Source: Capra hircus
Lineage: Eukaryota > Chordata > Mammalia > Artiodactyla > Bovidae
NCBI RefSeq assembly: GCF_001704415.2
Contig: NW_017189517.1
Location: forward strand, 4,351,167 to 4,415,166
Length of the DNA: 64,000 bases
Direction: 5' to 3'
This document shows, one piece after another, positions 35,559 to 48,180 of this stretch. A program made the translations under genes and the position numbers. How positions within the stretch are numbered: the stretch's first letter is position 1; the number at the start of each line of letters is the position of its first letter. Below the pieces are notes generated by a model. It was not told the DNA's origin, made no database searches, and was given only the letters and a program-made list of their open reading frames with translations.

Positions 35559-35904
35559 AATAAGAATAAAATATAAAGCAGGACTCATTTTGGTGTTTGA
35601 GGAGACAAAAAAGAAATTTTCTTGATGGTCACAGATGTTAAAAGTATTCTGTGAAATATAATATGCCAATGATAGGAAATATCTACTGAAGAATTTATCA
35701 GCTAGGAGAGGGTCAGATAATAAATTACTGACTTGGCCTGTTCAAAAGATAATAAAAAGGGAATTCCACCACCCAATTCTGAATTCTGACCAATAAAGAA
35801 GTACAGCTTATATGTTTGGAAACAACAAAAATAAAGTGTTATTTTATTATATTTTATGGCATTAAATGAAGGAGGGAACCCATATATAGCTGGAATTACT
35901 CATA
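35559..35904. other. Unassigned stretch
   Basis: Follows the L1 TSD. No gene or repeat recognised. Confidence 0.4.
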
Positions 35905-37810
35905 CATTTTAGCAATTTTTATTGAGCAATTATTAGTCTATGATATCCAGTGGTCTATGTGATGGGGACATATTAGTGTATAAAATGTCACCCTCTTGGC
36001 TCTTAGGTTGTAATTGAGGGTCAAGAAAAACACAAATAATTAAATTATTTAGCTGGTAAAATGATGGCAAGTGCCATGGATGGAAAATAAGATCGTAAAA
36101 GAGGAATATGGAATACTAGTTTGGAGACTATAATTATTACAATGGCAATAAAGAAAAGCCTCAAAAGTAATATTTGAGCAAAGAGCTAATGGAAGATGTA
36201 AAAGAGCAAGTAATGGTAATACCTTGGAGAAGAGCATTTTAGGAAGAGTAAGAATGTGTTAAAAGGTCTTGTGGTGGAAATATTTGCAGGATAATTGAGG
36301 AATAGTAAGCAGGTGAGCAGTGTGATGAGCAGGAGAAAACTAGTAGATGATGACGTTACAGAGGAAATGGTGGATTAGATCACGTTGAATCTTGAGTCCA
36401 TTTTAAAGACTTGGTTTTTATTCTGAGTGGGATGGGGAGTCACTGAGGGTTTAGAGCAGAGGGATGTCATGTCTGACTTATATTTTCAAACAGGGTTATG
36501 CTGGCTGATACACTGAAGATATATTGGATGAGGCAAGGATGGAGTGAAGATCATTTAGGTAGCTATCAAAAATACAAAAATAAAAAACCATCATATTATG
36601 GTTAAGAATGAGAGTGGTGAATGGATTGAGAACTGGTTCAATTCTGAATATATTTAAAACCAATGGTTTTGTGGTCATGGACTCAGTAAAGGAATGTGAA
36701 AGAAGATGTCTCCAAGGATTTGGTTTGTTCAGATGTAAAGATGAAGTTGCCATCAACTGAGATGGGAGAGAATATCAGGAGTAGGTTTGGAGCAAATATG
36801 AGGAAATTGCTTTAGAAATGTTAAGTTTATGGTCACAGATACTATAGATGACAAGTATCTAGTAGGATATAAGAGTCTAGATTTTAAGCAAAAGGACTTT
36901 CTTGCAATATGCATTTGGTTTAGTGTAGAAATCTTAATTTATGGTCATGAACTTTTATAAAATCATTAAATGGAAGTCAAAGTAGATAAAAATATTTCAA
37001 GCTTTGTTCTCTGGGACACTCCAATGTTAAGAGAACAGGAATATGAATATGAGAAAAGGTACAAATTAAGTACTCCATTGAGGTGAATTGTCACAAATTT
37101 AAAGTGAGACAAGTCAACATGGTTGTGTTTTTTCCACAGCTACATTCTGCTGTACACGTTTAGACATAGAGTAGGTAGTGATCTGGATGGCCAAGCTTGT
37201 GATTCTGCCATGAGACTATAATGAATCAAGAGAAAACTAAGAAAGTTACAGGACTGTAAGACTGAGTTAAAAAGTGATCGTAATGATGGACTGTAGAATT
37301 TAAAGGTGGGAAAGGAGGGAAGTGAGGATATCAAAGGAATGAAGGCACTGAGAAGGTGTTTATATCAGTGGATTGAAGATATTGGTGAATCAAAGGATTA
37401 CTGAAATCGGATTGAAGATATTGGTGAATCAAAGGATTACTGAAATCAGGGAGTTGAATTAGGGAGAGTAATCTTGATAGTAGAAATGTGTTGGTTGGGA
37501 AGCAGAATGTTTGAAATGGTATTATGGAGGAGTTGTATTGATTAATAATGACAAGATATAGAGTACAACCATGGAAGTAAGTGGCTAAAACAGGGTTCAG
37601 GAGATAAGGAGAAGTCAATAAGTTGTGTACATTTTTATAAGGATTATCACTTATGTAGATATTGAAATCACTAAACATTGTGACAATAGTAGTGTTGGAG
37701 AAAACTTGAAAGAGGCAAGAGCTAAACTCAGTTTTAAGATAAAGACCTAGAATATCAACACGTGTCTGTTACAAGAAAGGGCAGAGGTGGTATAGTCTGG
37801 TAAGATGAGA
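35905..37810 (-). mobile_element. Long L2 copy (3' end into ORF2)
   Basis: Plus-strand antisense L2 landmarks in order: 'tttttattgagcaattatta' (3' terminus, 35917), 'atatttgagcaaagagct' (36169), 'ggtttttattctgagtggga' (36413), 'ggttatgctggctgataca' (36493), 'gttgccatcaactgagatgg' (36746), 'ctgggacactccaatgttaa' (37011). At about 1.9 kb it is one of the longest old elements here. No intact RT frame. It contains the 39-bp tandem duplication at 37370. Confidence 0.75.
37370..37447 (+). repeat. Perfect 39-bp tandem duplication (2 copies)
   Basis: Units 37370-37408 and 37409-37447 are identical. Each starts GGATTGAAGATATT and ends TACTGAAATC. Identity within ancient, diverged L2 sequence means the duplication is young. 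Confidence 0.97.
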
Positions 37811-37856
37811 TTAAAAAAAAAAAATTCAGGGGTTTTAGGCAAGTGAAATGAATATA

Positions 37857-38163
37857 GGTTCACCTAAGTGTCTGCAGGGAGTTGCTTCCAGGACCCACCC
37901 CTAGTGGATGTTGAGATTAGTGGTTGCTCAAGTCCCTCATATAAAATGGCAGTTTTTGCATATAACCTGCACACAGCCTCCCACTTACTTTTAATCATCT
38001 CTAGATTACTTCTAATAGCTAATACAAAGTAAATTCTATGTAAATAGTTACCAATATGTGGAAAATTCAAGTTTTGCTTTTTGGGACTTTCTACATTATC
38101 TCCCCAAATAGTTTTAGTCATGGTTGGTCTAATTGTGAGTTCAGAGCACATGTATATGGAGGG
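37857..38163 (+). mobile_element. MER2-like (TcMar-Tigger) element
   Basis: Text follows MER2: 'gttgcttccaggacccaccc', 'gctcaagtccctcatataaa', 'atctctagattacttctaat', 'ctatgtaaatagtt', then the 3' end 'catggttggtctaattgtga'. About 300 bp, near the length of the non-autonomous family. The termini are decayed and no TA pair is certain. An A12 run lies just upstream (37813-37824). Confidence 0.8.
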
Positions 38164-39255
38164 ATGAATTTCATGTTCTGGAAATGACAACAAGGAACTT
38201 ACTTTCCGAATAAAATGTATAAGGAGTATAGAACAGTCATCAGAAGGAATACTGTAGAGGCCGTGGTCCTAAGGGGAGAGTCAACCTTTCTTTAGAGCAA
38301 GAAGCTCAAGGAAACTTCCAGAGAAGAGATTAAAGACATGGAGGTTCTTCACTGAAGATGTACCATGCGGTTCAGAAATCACAGTAGTATGTCTTCAGAA
38401 GTTCAAATGGAGAATAATGCCCTGGCAGATCTAGCTGCTTGTCATAATTTGATCTAAGTAAATGAAGAGTATAGTAAGATGACTTCTGGTTGTCTAAAGG
38501 TAAAATGATGGGGGTGAGGGGATGAATGAGCATCTTACTAGAAGTATACCAGAGGAAGGTGCTCATTTATTTAACTCCATTCAATGGAAATTTGGAGACT
38601 AGAAGAGGAAAAGTCTCCTCTGGAGCACACAGGGGTTTATAGTTTCTTCTTCAATAAATGATATGAGGAAATCAGGTGCAAGATGTTTTAATCCTGAGGT
38701 GAACAGCTCTGGGGTTCCCTCTATTCTCCTAATGATGGTGGTCTAGAAACAGGGAGGAGGAAGTGTTTAACTTTGACTTTTAGATCCAAAAGGTCATAGG
38801 AAAGGTAGTTATAATTCAATGGACTGAAACTGGAAAAAAATATAAATAATTCAGGAAGGAAGCTGGAAAAATGCAATTTGGGTTACCCACATTATAACCA
38901 TTGTAAAAGCAAAAGGGAAGACCTTAAAGAAAATGATGTAAGTTTCACAGGAAGAAAGATCTCTAATTTTAAAAAGTCATGTAAAAAATATAAGAAGCAC
39001 ATAACCAAGGATGAACATGGAAAATCTCTAGGAAGGCTAACATTAAGTATCTCTAAATCTATTTAAGTGCTAAGTATGAACAGAAAGGACTTTGTGGAGA
39101 GAAGATGAGGTTGGAGAGGAGGATGAAATGATGGTTGTGAACTGTAAACTAAAGCAATGGCTTGAAACAGATTGGGTCCTTTATTTTCATTTTATTTTAG
39201 CAAGCACTTACTGAGTTCATTGCTGTTGTGGTATAGAGATAAATAAGAAACAGAA
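38164..39255. other. Unassigned stretch
   Basis: Possibly further very old LINE sequence, purine-rich on the plus strand. I cannot assign it. Confidence 0.35.
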
Positions 39256-39400
39256 TTTATTTCCAACATTTATTAATGCAACAAATATCTCCAGAGTCCC
39301 TAGCATGTACTCTACTATACAGTGTACAGTACAGATGAGCCAAACATATCTGGGCACTGCCATTATAAAGCATACAGTGTAGTGTAAAATATATTTATCA
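39256..39400 (-). mobile_element. Probable L2 3' end
   Basis: The plus strand 'ttccaacatttattaatgc', 'ctagcatgtactctact' and 'gagccaaacatatctggg' resemble antisense L2 3' UTR. Short and old. Confidence 0.45.
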
Positions 39401-39734
39401 AGCATAGATATAAGTAGTAATCTGCAAAGAGCACACTATGATACTACCTACCTACTTCTATCACAAGACACCTTAGGTACTCAACAAGCTCACTTTCATA
39501 GCAGTTCACTCTAGAATTAATTGGCAACTGGAAGGCATATCTGAATCTTCAGATCAGGGGTTGAAGTTAGAAAAAGCTCTCTCCTCTGGTGATTCTGTAT
39601 GTCTCCTTTGGATATGTTCCTCCACTAAGAAACTCCAAAGTGGAAAATAGGGGATGGAATAAGGCTCAAGATCCATGCACTTGATAGTCATAGTAAAGTG
39701 TAGGCAGGGGTTAGGTTTTGTAAAATCTTATTCA

Positions 39735-40180
39735 TCAGAATGTGTTGGACTGTAAGTGATGGGTCCAAGTTAAAATGAAATTTATTGATTCAAGTAACTG
39801 AAACATCCAGGGATTTTAAAAAGTACTAAAAGTAAATGAAAAAAAAATATATATATCAGCCAAATCTAGATCTAGAAGTTATTTCTCGGTTTCTGGCTCT
39901 GTTTTATGTAGTGTTGCCTTTACTCACTATCTGGTCTATCAATATTGTCAGAAAGGTGATCATGGGAAGGTTTGGGGTTCTATGCTAATAACTTGGCAAT
40001 TCCAGTGAAATGCATCAGCCTCTGATCCTGTTGTTTTAGCATAAATCACAGTATTATTATTTGATTTGGACTAGTTTGGTCCATATGCTTATACCGAACC
40101 AACCACTACCACCACAGTGTGTCATATGCTGACTGGCCAAATCATACACCCACTGCTTAAGTTGAGTAATGAGTTCTGTC
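39735..40180. other. Ancient repeat-like stretch, family unknown
   Basis: 'tttattgattcaagtaactg' near 39781 and 'gctgactggccaaatcat' near 40126 look like a common mammalian repeat I recognise by pattern but cannot name. Confidence 0.35.
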
Positions 40181-40319
40181 TCATGGGAAACCCTAAAAAC
40201 TGATGTGGGAAATCTTAAAAACTGACATTAAATGTCAATTCTCCAAAGTGAAACTGAAGTTCTATTATTAGAACACTAGAGAATAGATGATAAGTAGGAA
40301 GAAAAAATTGATATCATCT

Positions 40320-40460
40320 ACAGAAGGCTTCCAAGAAGTGATGGCACTTGATCTGGTATTTGATAGATGGTTAGAATATTAATAGATGAAAGAAGAGAAA
40401 GAGTCATTCTTGATTCAGGAAATGATATGGGTCAAGGTATGTGGACTAAAAGAGCATGAA
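40320..40460 (-). mobile_element. Probable L2 fragment
   Basis: The plus strand 'agaaggcttccaagaagtga' followed by 'gaaagagtcattcttgattca' fits the antisense of the L2 3' region. Short. Confidence 0.45.
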
Positions 40461-43150
40461 GGTTTCCCATTGTATTTGGTGCACTCATCATTCCCATATG
40501 CCTGCCTTCTCTCCAGAAACACTATGAATATAAGAATAAAGAAGGCAAAAATAATATGTGGTCAATGGATTCCATTCATGGTATTAATTCTTTACCCATC
40601 CACACCTGTTGCCATGCCACTTTTGGAAACCTACCTGTTCAAACTCAAGTCAGCCAGAGTATGAATTTTTTTGACAGGATGTTGGCAAATGTGACACAAG
40701 CAGAGACTTGAAAAGTGCTTGCAGAATTGAGTTTGCTTGCTCTTATCTCTCTGTCTTTGCTATGAGAATGTGTCTGGGCTAGCCTGTTGGAGAGATGTGA
40801 GAGACACATAAAGCAGAACAGAATTGCCCTAGCTGACACCTGAGGGAGCCTAGCTACGACTAGCACCTAGAGCTTCTGAGGCTGACTACAGATGCATGCG
40901 TCAGCCCAGCTCAGATTAGCTGAATATCAGGGAAAAATAACCTGAACAAATGTGTATGGTCGTTCACCACTGAGGGCTTGTGCTTTGTTGTCATGCATTG
41001 TTATTGTGTTGATAGATAATTGAAACAGGAATGAATCAATATCAGGAAAGAGATTGAGAAGGGCATCTCTAGTGATGAAGGTATTTCAACACATTTCTGG
41101 AAGACTGAAAATAGAAACGTCGGCAAATTAAGTTGAATGGAAGAAGAAACAGCCCAGGGGAAGACTGTGGCTAGTGCCAATCGATTTTCTAGGTCGGGTC
41201 TTGGAGTTGGCAGTTATAGGTAACAGGGTTTATTAGTGGTGCTGAAAACAGGGGGTTTCTTTTAAACTGTTTACAGGATAAGTTGGAGAATTGCCTTCAG
41301 TGTCAACTTGCCTACTCCTTCAGATTGATGAGTGACAGAGAAACAGGCAATCCTGAATGTACTTTTAAACAAATGCTAGGAATGCTCTTCTCTAGAGAGA
41401 TGGAAGTGTTGATTCTACAGCACTGCAAAGGCTAGCTGACAGAAATGAGGCTAGGAAAAAAAGAGTGGAGGGCAGTCATATCAGTTTTGCATGATGGAAC
41501 ATCCAGAGGTGATAAAGGTGTTAGAGATGTTAACCTACTGTTAAAGGTGATAGAGTGAAGAGAGAGAGAGAGACTTGTGCATTTGATGTAAGGTTAGGAA
41601 GGTTACGGTTATAATAACAAAACTAAAATGTGGATAGTTTATCCATGTTTTGAGGTAAGATTTAATGAAAAAGTTCAAATGGTGTAAAGGATTGTAGTCT
41701 TCACAGTCTTAAGTTCATAAATTGAGAAACTGTTAACACAGAGCCGTTATACAATGCAGTGGAGGTAAGCATGAGAACTAAACACAAATGTCCATCACAG
41801 ATTGCTTCTGGTGTAGGTCTAAGGATAGAGAGGTTTTCGGTGGGAACATTTGGTTTCCATTATAATTTCTTTTATCTTAGTTCATTATTTCTATTAATAC
41901 ATGTGTGTAAGCCAGTACAGACAAAACATTCTAGCTACTTAAAGCAGGAATACATTTGATACAGGAAGCTACATGCTTACACATTATTGTAAGAGCATGA
42001 AGAATGGAAGTTGAGGGTCCGTGATGAGATATTGGTTTCAGGGTTGCAGCAATCAAGAGGTCAAGGGGCTGTCATTCCTGTCATCACTGCTTCTGTAACT
42101 ATGTTCTTTTCTATCCACAAGACTGGTGACCAGATAGAGCACCCTGGAAGTTTTTAGTGAAGAGGACTTACAAACTCTGATGTAATTTAAAACTAAAAAT
42201 TTCTGGTATGTGATGAAGAATGGATTTAGGACTCCTAGAGACCACTTAGGGAATGGTCTAACTAGCTCTTGCAGAAAATCCTTCCATGGTGAAGGGGATT
42301 TTTGCTCTATTCCCTACACATGCTTTGTTTCCTTCCTTGTTCACTAATATAGTCATTATTCAAGAAACATTTTTGTGATCTGCTGAATCAGTATAATTTC
42401 TTATCCTAGGTGGCAATTAGAAAGAGATAAGGGCACAGAGTTGAATCTTAAACTTAGATGCACAAGAGGCCCTTATGGATGTTTGGGCAAGGTCATCTAC
42501 TCCAACAAAACTTCTTTAAGGAGTTGTGCACAGGAGAGTCAGACACTGGTAAAGCTACTGATAAGGCAGCACATTGTTATTCGTTTAATATTGTGTGTGA
42601 GTGTATGTTTCCCCATAGGAAAGAAGGGTGCCTGGCAACGTGTGATTCAGACATTCCTGGATCCCTGACCATAGTACTGACTGAATTCCACAGAAACCCA
42701 AGCTTTTATATCTCATAATCACAAAATCCTGATCTAACTTTGCAATATTCAAGCAGATAGTGAGGGAGTAATACCCTCCTTGTATGTAATAAAGGTATAT
42801 GGAGATAGAATTAAAAAAGCAGAACTGCTCAAGTCCTCAGGTTTTTTTTTTTTTACATCAAAGAGGATAATCCTAAAACTGAATAGAGTGAGGAAACATG
42901 GATTAAAGGGAATTGAGATCCAAGTCAGACATTTCTGAGTATCTAAACTCTTTAAAGGTGTTGAAGGCTCTTTATACAGATAAATTATCAGTGTCAAAAG
43001 CTGTGGAAAATTAGAGAAAAACCAGCAGAGTGAGGATAAACACACATTGCTTGATTTATTAAAAGGGAAAATGTTGGAGTTTGGAAAACAGAGATCAGTA
43101 AGTGTGAGAACAATTGGTGGTAAGATTTCAAAATGAATTATTCAACAAAT
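40461..43150. other. Long unassigned stretch
   Basis: Small open frames (for example 42441-42668 and 42749-43045) show no domain. A T12 run lies at about 42842-42853 and a short GA run near 41558. Possibly old LINE remnants; nothing supportable. Confidence 0.35.
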
Positions 43151-43154
43151 GTAT

Positions 43155-43325
43155 GGGTAAATGTAGCTGGTCTACCATGGCAGTTAAGAACATCGATGTT
43201 GCTGGATTTGAATCCTCACTCTAAAATGAAGATGATAATATCACCTGTCTTATAAGGTTGTGAAGATAAAATGAATGAATATAAAATGCCTAAAACAGTG
43301 CCTGGTATGCAGAAAGTGCTATGTA
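43155..43325 (+). mobile_element. MIR SINE
   Basis: 'ggcagttaagaacatcgatg', 'tttgaatcctcactc', a deletion of the central part, then 'gatgataatatcacctgtc' and 'acagtgcctggtatgcag' follow the MIR consensus in order. Mammal-wide, old. Confidence 0.75.
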
Positions 43326-43337
43326 CTTTTATATAAA

Positions 43338-43372
43338 AATAAATAAGTAAATAAATATATATATATATATAT
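43338..43372 (+). repeat. (TAAA)n(TA)n simple repeat
   Basis: 'aaataaataagtaaataaat' then about nine TA units. Confidence 0.9.
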
Positions 43373-43594
43373 TTAGAAAGTACTTGCAGAAAAGTAATGT
43401 TCACTAAAAATAGGTCTGGGCTAACTAAGAACAGTTCACACAGACTAGCTGCCCTTTGATTTTAATAGCATTATGAGCTACTTAAAGAGGGGAATGCTAA
43501 TTCATAGCACATTTGACCAAATTCTTCATTTCATCCTAAGGCCTGGACCAAGGTTAGAATAAGGGTATATGGAGGTGGCCAGCAATCCAATGAA

Positions 43595-43755
43595 ACAGGA
43601 AGAACATGGGTATCTGGGTCAGATAGAGTTAGATTCAAAGCCTGAATCTGTAACTTCTCAGTAAAATATTGAATAAATTATATAAACTCATCAACATTCA
43701 ACTCTATCCTGACTACAGTGAAGAAAATCCTATCTACCTTGCTGGGCAGTTTTAT
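43595..43755 (+). mobile_element. MIR SINE, second copy
   Basis: 'gggtatctgggtcagataga', 'gattcaaagcctgaatctg' and 'taacttctcagtaaaat' match the MIR core region. Diverged, same orientation as the copy 270 bp upstream. Confidence 0.6.
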
Positions 43756-43897
43756 GGGTTTAGTGTTTATGGATGCTGCAGCAAGTGGGAGTGTGGGGAA
43801 AGTGATTGCTTTTGATTTCAGGCTTTTTGGTACATAATTCATGTTGAATGACTTGACTTAGAAAGATATGTATCATTATGTAAAATATTGCTAGTAC

Positions 43898-44102
43898 CTG
43901 GTGGCTCAGATGGTAAAAAAAATCCACCTGGAATGCAGGAGACCTGGGTTTGATCCCCGGGTAGGGAAGATCCCCTGGAGAAGGAAATGGCAGCCTACTC
44001 CAGTATTATTGCCTGGAGAATCCCATGGACAGAGGAGTCTGGAGGGCTGCAGTCCATGGAGTCGCAAAGAGTCGGACATGACTGAACAACTAACACTTTC
44101 TT
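43898..44102 (+). mobile_element. Bov-tA SINE
   Basis: The head 'acctggtggctcagatgg', B-box 'ggtttgatcccc', 'gatcccctggagaagg', the BovA body and the end 'cggacatgactgaacaac' are all present. Near consensus, full length. Confidence 0.95.
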
Positions 44103-45084
44103 TCAATAAGTTATTTAGAAACCTTTTTTGAGTCTATTATTTATGTAACCTTCTCTCTTTTTACCCAGACATATCTATACTGAAGTAGATATAAAAAAGA
44201 TATAGATCCTTTAACTCGTCACACCTGACTCTTTTTCTGGTGATAATGGAAAGACCATTTTACATAGGAGAAATTACTCTAAGCAAATAATGTATGATAG
44301 TTGGATAATTATAGTGAGAAACAAATTGAAAAGTCAATTTCCATAATTAGTCTCTAGTATGTTGTGGCTCAAAGATTTTCGTGCAATTGAGAACTTTGTA
44401 TGTGGCAAGACTTATTAAGTTGATATCCGCTTAATCAACATCATACATCACCCACTTTCAGATGAACACAAGTTGAAATGGTTCAAAGAAGCTTTTACTT
44501 TTGACATCATTAATTTAATTGATGAATCTTTAAGTACTGATTATTAGGTCACAGATTAGATCATTTGTGATTGAAATGTATAAGAGACAAGAGACATTTA
44601 CTTAATCTCTTTGAGTGTCATGACCTCTGATCCATGTCAACAATTGCTGGTCAACTATGATGCCAGCAGGACTGTGATGGGGAGGGGTTCCTCCTTGAGA
44701 TTCAATGCAGATACTTTTCATTTCAGTGTGTGATATATAACTTTGATCTAGTCAGTCAAAAAGCATAGAACATTAAAAAATTGTTACGAAAGTTTAGATC
44801 TTTGAAGACTAAACTAAACCTGCTGCTGAGAGGGAAAGGATACTTCTGTGCCCCCCTCCCCCACCTCCACTTTGGCCTGGTATAGCTTTATTGTTCTAGC
44901 TTCACTGTCCCAATAGCTACCTATATATAAAGCAATTGAAGTAAAAGAAAGGTGGGCTCTGATTTCTTGGTGCAGATGTACATACTTTATCAGTTTTTCT
45001 ATCCCTGACTTCTTCCATCTGTATTATCTCCAGATATCACCCACATCTGCCATGGCTTCATTCATCTTCCCCTTCACATTCTCG
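44103..45084. other. Unassigned stretch
   Basis: No gene or repeat recognised. A C-rich run occurs near 44850-44870. Confidence 0.4.
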
Positions 45085-45410
45085 ACCACAGTCATAGCAG
45101 TTACCAGTTCTCAAAATAAACCATGTTCCTTCATTCTGCTTCTCTGTTTATGCTGTTCACTCTGCCTGAAGTTTCTCCCCTTTTCTCCTCCCTCTCCCAC
45201 CTTCTTTTCTTCCCCCTCCTCCTTTCCTCTGACCCTCCATTCCCCTCTTCCCTCCTTCTCTAGCTACTTCCCCTAAAGGTGGCTTAATGATCTGACACAA
45301 GCATCCTCTCCTCTGGGGAAGTTCCTGGACACTACCTAGTTCAGCCTGAGTTTGGTGTACCTTTCATTCACAGGAATGAGGACATCTGTCTGTCTCAATC
45401 ATTGTATTGC
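45085..45410 (+). mobile_element. L2 3' region
   Basis: 'ttatgctgttcactctgcct' near 45148, 'cctctggggaagttcctgg' near 45312 and 'acatctgtctgtctcaa' near 45383 follow the sense L2 3' UTR. The middle is replaced by a pyrimidine expansion. Confidence 0.6.
45172..45262 (+). repeat. Polypyrimidine (CT-rich) tract
   Basis: About 90 bp nearly all C or T on the plus strand, made of irregular CCCT and CTTC runs within L2. Confidence 0.9.
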
Positions 45411-46076
45411 ATATTAAATCTTTGCATTCACAAAGAAAGTATACTAGGACTTTATCATTCCATCACAAAAATATGCACTCTCTGACATGAGGAAAGAGCT
45501 AAATCAAGAAGGATATACTGGGCAGATGGTTGGACTGACTTACTAGCTAAGCAATGTGTCCCTTTACATAAGCTTGGCAATGTATTAAGTAAAATACTGG
45601 CCTCAGCAAAATCATATATTTAATAGATACAAGGAAAGATAGTAATAAAGCTTTTTGGTTGAGAAACTACATAATTTTGAGCTTATGTTATTGACATAAT
45701 CTCTCCATTTGGAACAGGGCAAAAGGAATAAACAAGATAACAAAGGTTGTGGAGAGAAAACAAGTAAAACCAACGTTAGTAGAAAAAAAAAAAGAGAATC
45801 TATTCTACAGCCAGGTGTTGAAACCAGCAGTACACATTTGCGCATCTATTTATAAATAATTATGTAAATAAATGAAGAAAACTACTCTTGATACCCCATG
45901 AAGGGTATGTCCTCATGCTCAGGAACTTCTAGTCGAAACACTGCTGTTGTCAGTTATGGGTGTCCTTTCCAGAAACAGTTTTGATTCTCTCTGATTTCCA
46001 CAAGATCACATTCACTGAGGGACCAGGGATATCTCTGTTCTGGCTTCAGGATTCTGGCTTTGTTCAGAATAGGAAG
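45411..46076. other. Unassigned stretch
   Basis: A12 run near 45782-45793. No gene or repeat recognised. Confidence 0.4.
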
Positions 46077-46085
46077 TATAGGGGA

Positions 46086-46398
46086 GGGCCTCCCGGGTGA
46101 CTCAGTGGTAAAGAGTCCACATGTCAATGCAGGAGACACAGATTTCATCCCTGTTCGGGAAGATCCCACATGTCGTGGAGCAACTCGGCCTGTGGACACA
46201 TCTGTTTAGCCTGTGCTCTAGAGCCCAGGAGTTGCAACTACTGAGCCTGCGTGCTGCAACCGTGTCTGTGCGTCCTAGAGCCTGTGCTCCATAAGAGAAG
46301 CCACCACAATGAGAAGCTGGCACACCACAACTAGAGAGAAGCCCCTGGTCATCACGACTGGAGAAAAGCCTGTGCAGTGATGAAGACCCTGCACAGCC

Positions 46399-46437
<39 letters not shown>

Positions 46438-46439
46438 AA
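46086..46439 (+). mobile_element. CHR-2-type tRNA-derived SINE with 9-bp TSD
   Basis: The head 'gcctcccgggtgactcagtgg' carries the A-box and 'gatttcatccc' is the B-box position. Then come 'cacatgtcgtggagcaactc', 'agccaccacaatgagaagc' and a long (TAAA)n tail at 46397-46437. TATAGGGGA flanks it at 46077-46085 and 46440-46448. This SINE family is shared across cetartiodactyls such as whales and ruminants. Confidence 0.92.
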
Positions 46440-46448
46440 TATAGGGGA

Positions 46449-47445
46449 TACTGGAGTTATCTGAATTACCTACCCCAAGTGCTGTTGATGTCACAACCAC
46501 ATACAATGTCCCTCTCAGTTGTGTGGAACTCAATCCTCTGGAATTCCCTCTAATGTGAGAAGTATGCTTATGAAAGTAATAACATATACACAAAATTGAA
46601 GGGATTTTAACTGACCTTACTGCTGAATAGGTATCCCCAAGTTCTCCGGCCCCATGCAGTTACCTTTCCCTTAAATATTTAATTTAAAATCACTGTACTC
46701 ACTGTGGAGGAAAACAGAGGCCCCATCCCAGCCCAACACCTCAGAGGGCTTACATGGACTGAATTCTCTGTCTTCCCTATGTCTTGTTTTCTCGTGCCTG
46801 TTCCCTTTTGTACACCCTATATTGATCTAGACATGTAACCTCATTAGATTTGTAAGATTTAACAAATTAAAAAAGACATCCAGTTAAATTAGAATTTCAT
46901 AAGTCAAATTTAAATTATCATCCTGTATGTTGATCTGGTGACTCTGACCTTACCATCTTTCTCTTAATTTACCCTTAATAAACACCCTCAGAGTCACGTG
47001 TGCATGAGATATAGATTCGTTGGTAATGGAGGCAAAGTTAGAAAAAGCAAAGACGTTGACTTACATAGGAAGGTATGATTGTAGATTTTAAATCCCATGG
47101 TCATTCTTATCACACGGACCCTTGTGCTGGTTGACTCAGCTCCTCAGGATTCCTGTCCATCTGTTGTTAAACCATCTCTGTCCCTTTTCCCTTTTGATTA
47201 TTAGCATTTTTGTCATGTCATTTTTAGATTGTTCCAGAACAAGAACAACCTCTACAATTTTATTAAATAGGATGTTTTGGCTCTTACTATTTTTTTTTCC
47301 TCCTAGTCCATTTCCAAAGTGCTCTAAGGTGGCCAAGGGATGGGGAGGAAGGCTTTACTTTTACACATTGAGTAACCATAAAATTAAAAAACCGTACTCT
47401 CCTAAGAGGATGCCAGCTGATAAGCTTTAAAAATATACTGTTTAT
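46449..47445. other. Unassigned stretch
   Basis: Holds a small open frame (47122-47430) without recognisable domain. No repeat recognised. Confidence 0.4.
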
Positions 47446-47446
47446 C

Positions 47447-47713
47447 TCTCCTGCTGCTAAGTCACTTCAGTCGTGTCCGACTCTGTGCGATCCCATAGAC
47501 GGCAGCCCACAAGGCTCCCCCGTCCCTGGGATTCTCCAGGCAAGAACACTGGAGTGGGTTACCATTTCCTTCTCCAATGCATGAAAGTGGAAAGTGAAAG
47601 GGAAGTCACTCAGTCGTGTCTGACCCTTAGCATGGACTGCAGCCTACCAGGCTCCTCCATCCATGGAATTTTCTAGGCAAGAGTACTGGAGTGGGGTGCC
47701 ACTGCCTTCTCCT
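47447..47713 (-). mobile_element. BovA2 dimer SINE
   Basis: On the plus strand: the antisense (AGC)n tail 'cctgctgctaagtcacttca', two antisense BovA units joined near 47580-47610 by 'gcatgaaagtggaaagtga', ending 'gccttctcc'. A short deletion lies in the second unit near 47630. No clear TSD. Confidence 0.94.
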
Positions 47714-48170
47714 AGATTATATAATTAAACAACAAATGGAGGAAAAGGCAACATAATAAGTACAAAGTATAAGATGAGCAATGAAACTGAGCAGGCCTTC
47801 GCAACAATACTGGTGAGTCAATCTGAGCTGAGCATTGAAGGAGCAGTAGACCCTTTCTGAGTGTTAAGTGGAGGCCTGGTTTATTAATAATTTTTTTTTT
47901 AATTGAGTTATCTTGGGAACGGATCAAAGTTGCCAGAAAGCTACTATTTTTTTCTACTTCATTTTAATCATGTTGTATATGAACTTTGTATTTAAAACAT
48001 GTTTTATTGACTCGAGCAAAGGAAGAAATTCAAGAGAATTCAAAATCAAACCATGATATAAAGTGTGGCAATTTTGCTCTTGTGTTTGAAAGCAGGGTCT
48101 CAAGGCAAAGCTTTTCTGACACAAAGCATCTTATTTCATATTTCTTGGGGGAGGAGATGAAGATGTGTTC
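47714..48170. other. Unassigned stretch
   Basis: No gene or repeat recognised. Confidence 0.4.
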
Positions 48171-48180
48171 TCAATCATGT

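Noticed and set aside
35031..35576. 181-codon plus-strand open frame
   Set aside because: It lies antisense in the L1-BT 5' UTR, ends at the element edge, shows no domain, and is explained as a fortuitous frame.
43898..43975. Possible tRNA gene
   Set aside because: The A/B-box-like text is the tRNA-derived head of a Bov-tA SINE. The cloverleaf is incomplete and the BovA body follows. The same applies at 1258, 2182 and 46086.
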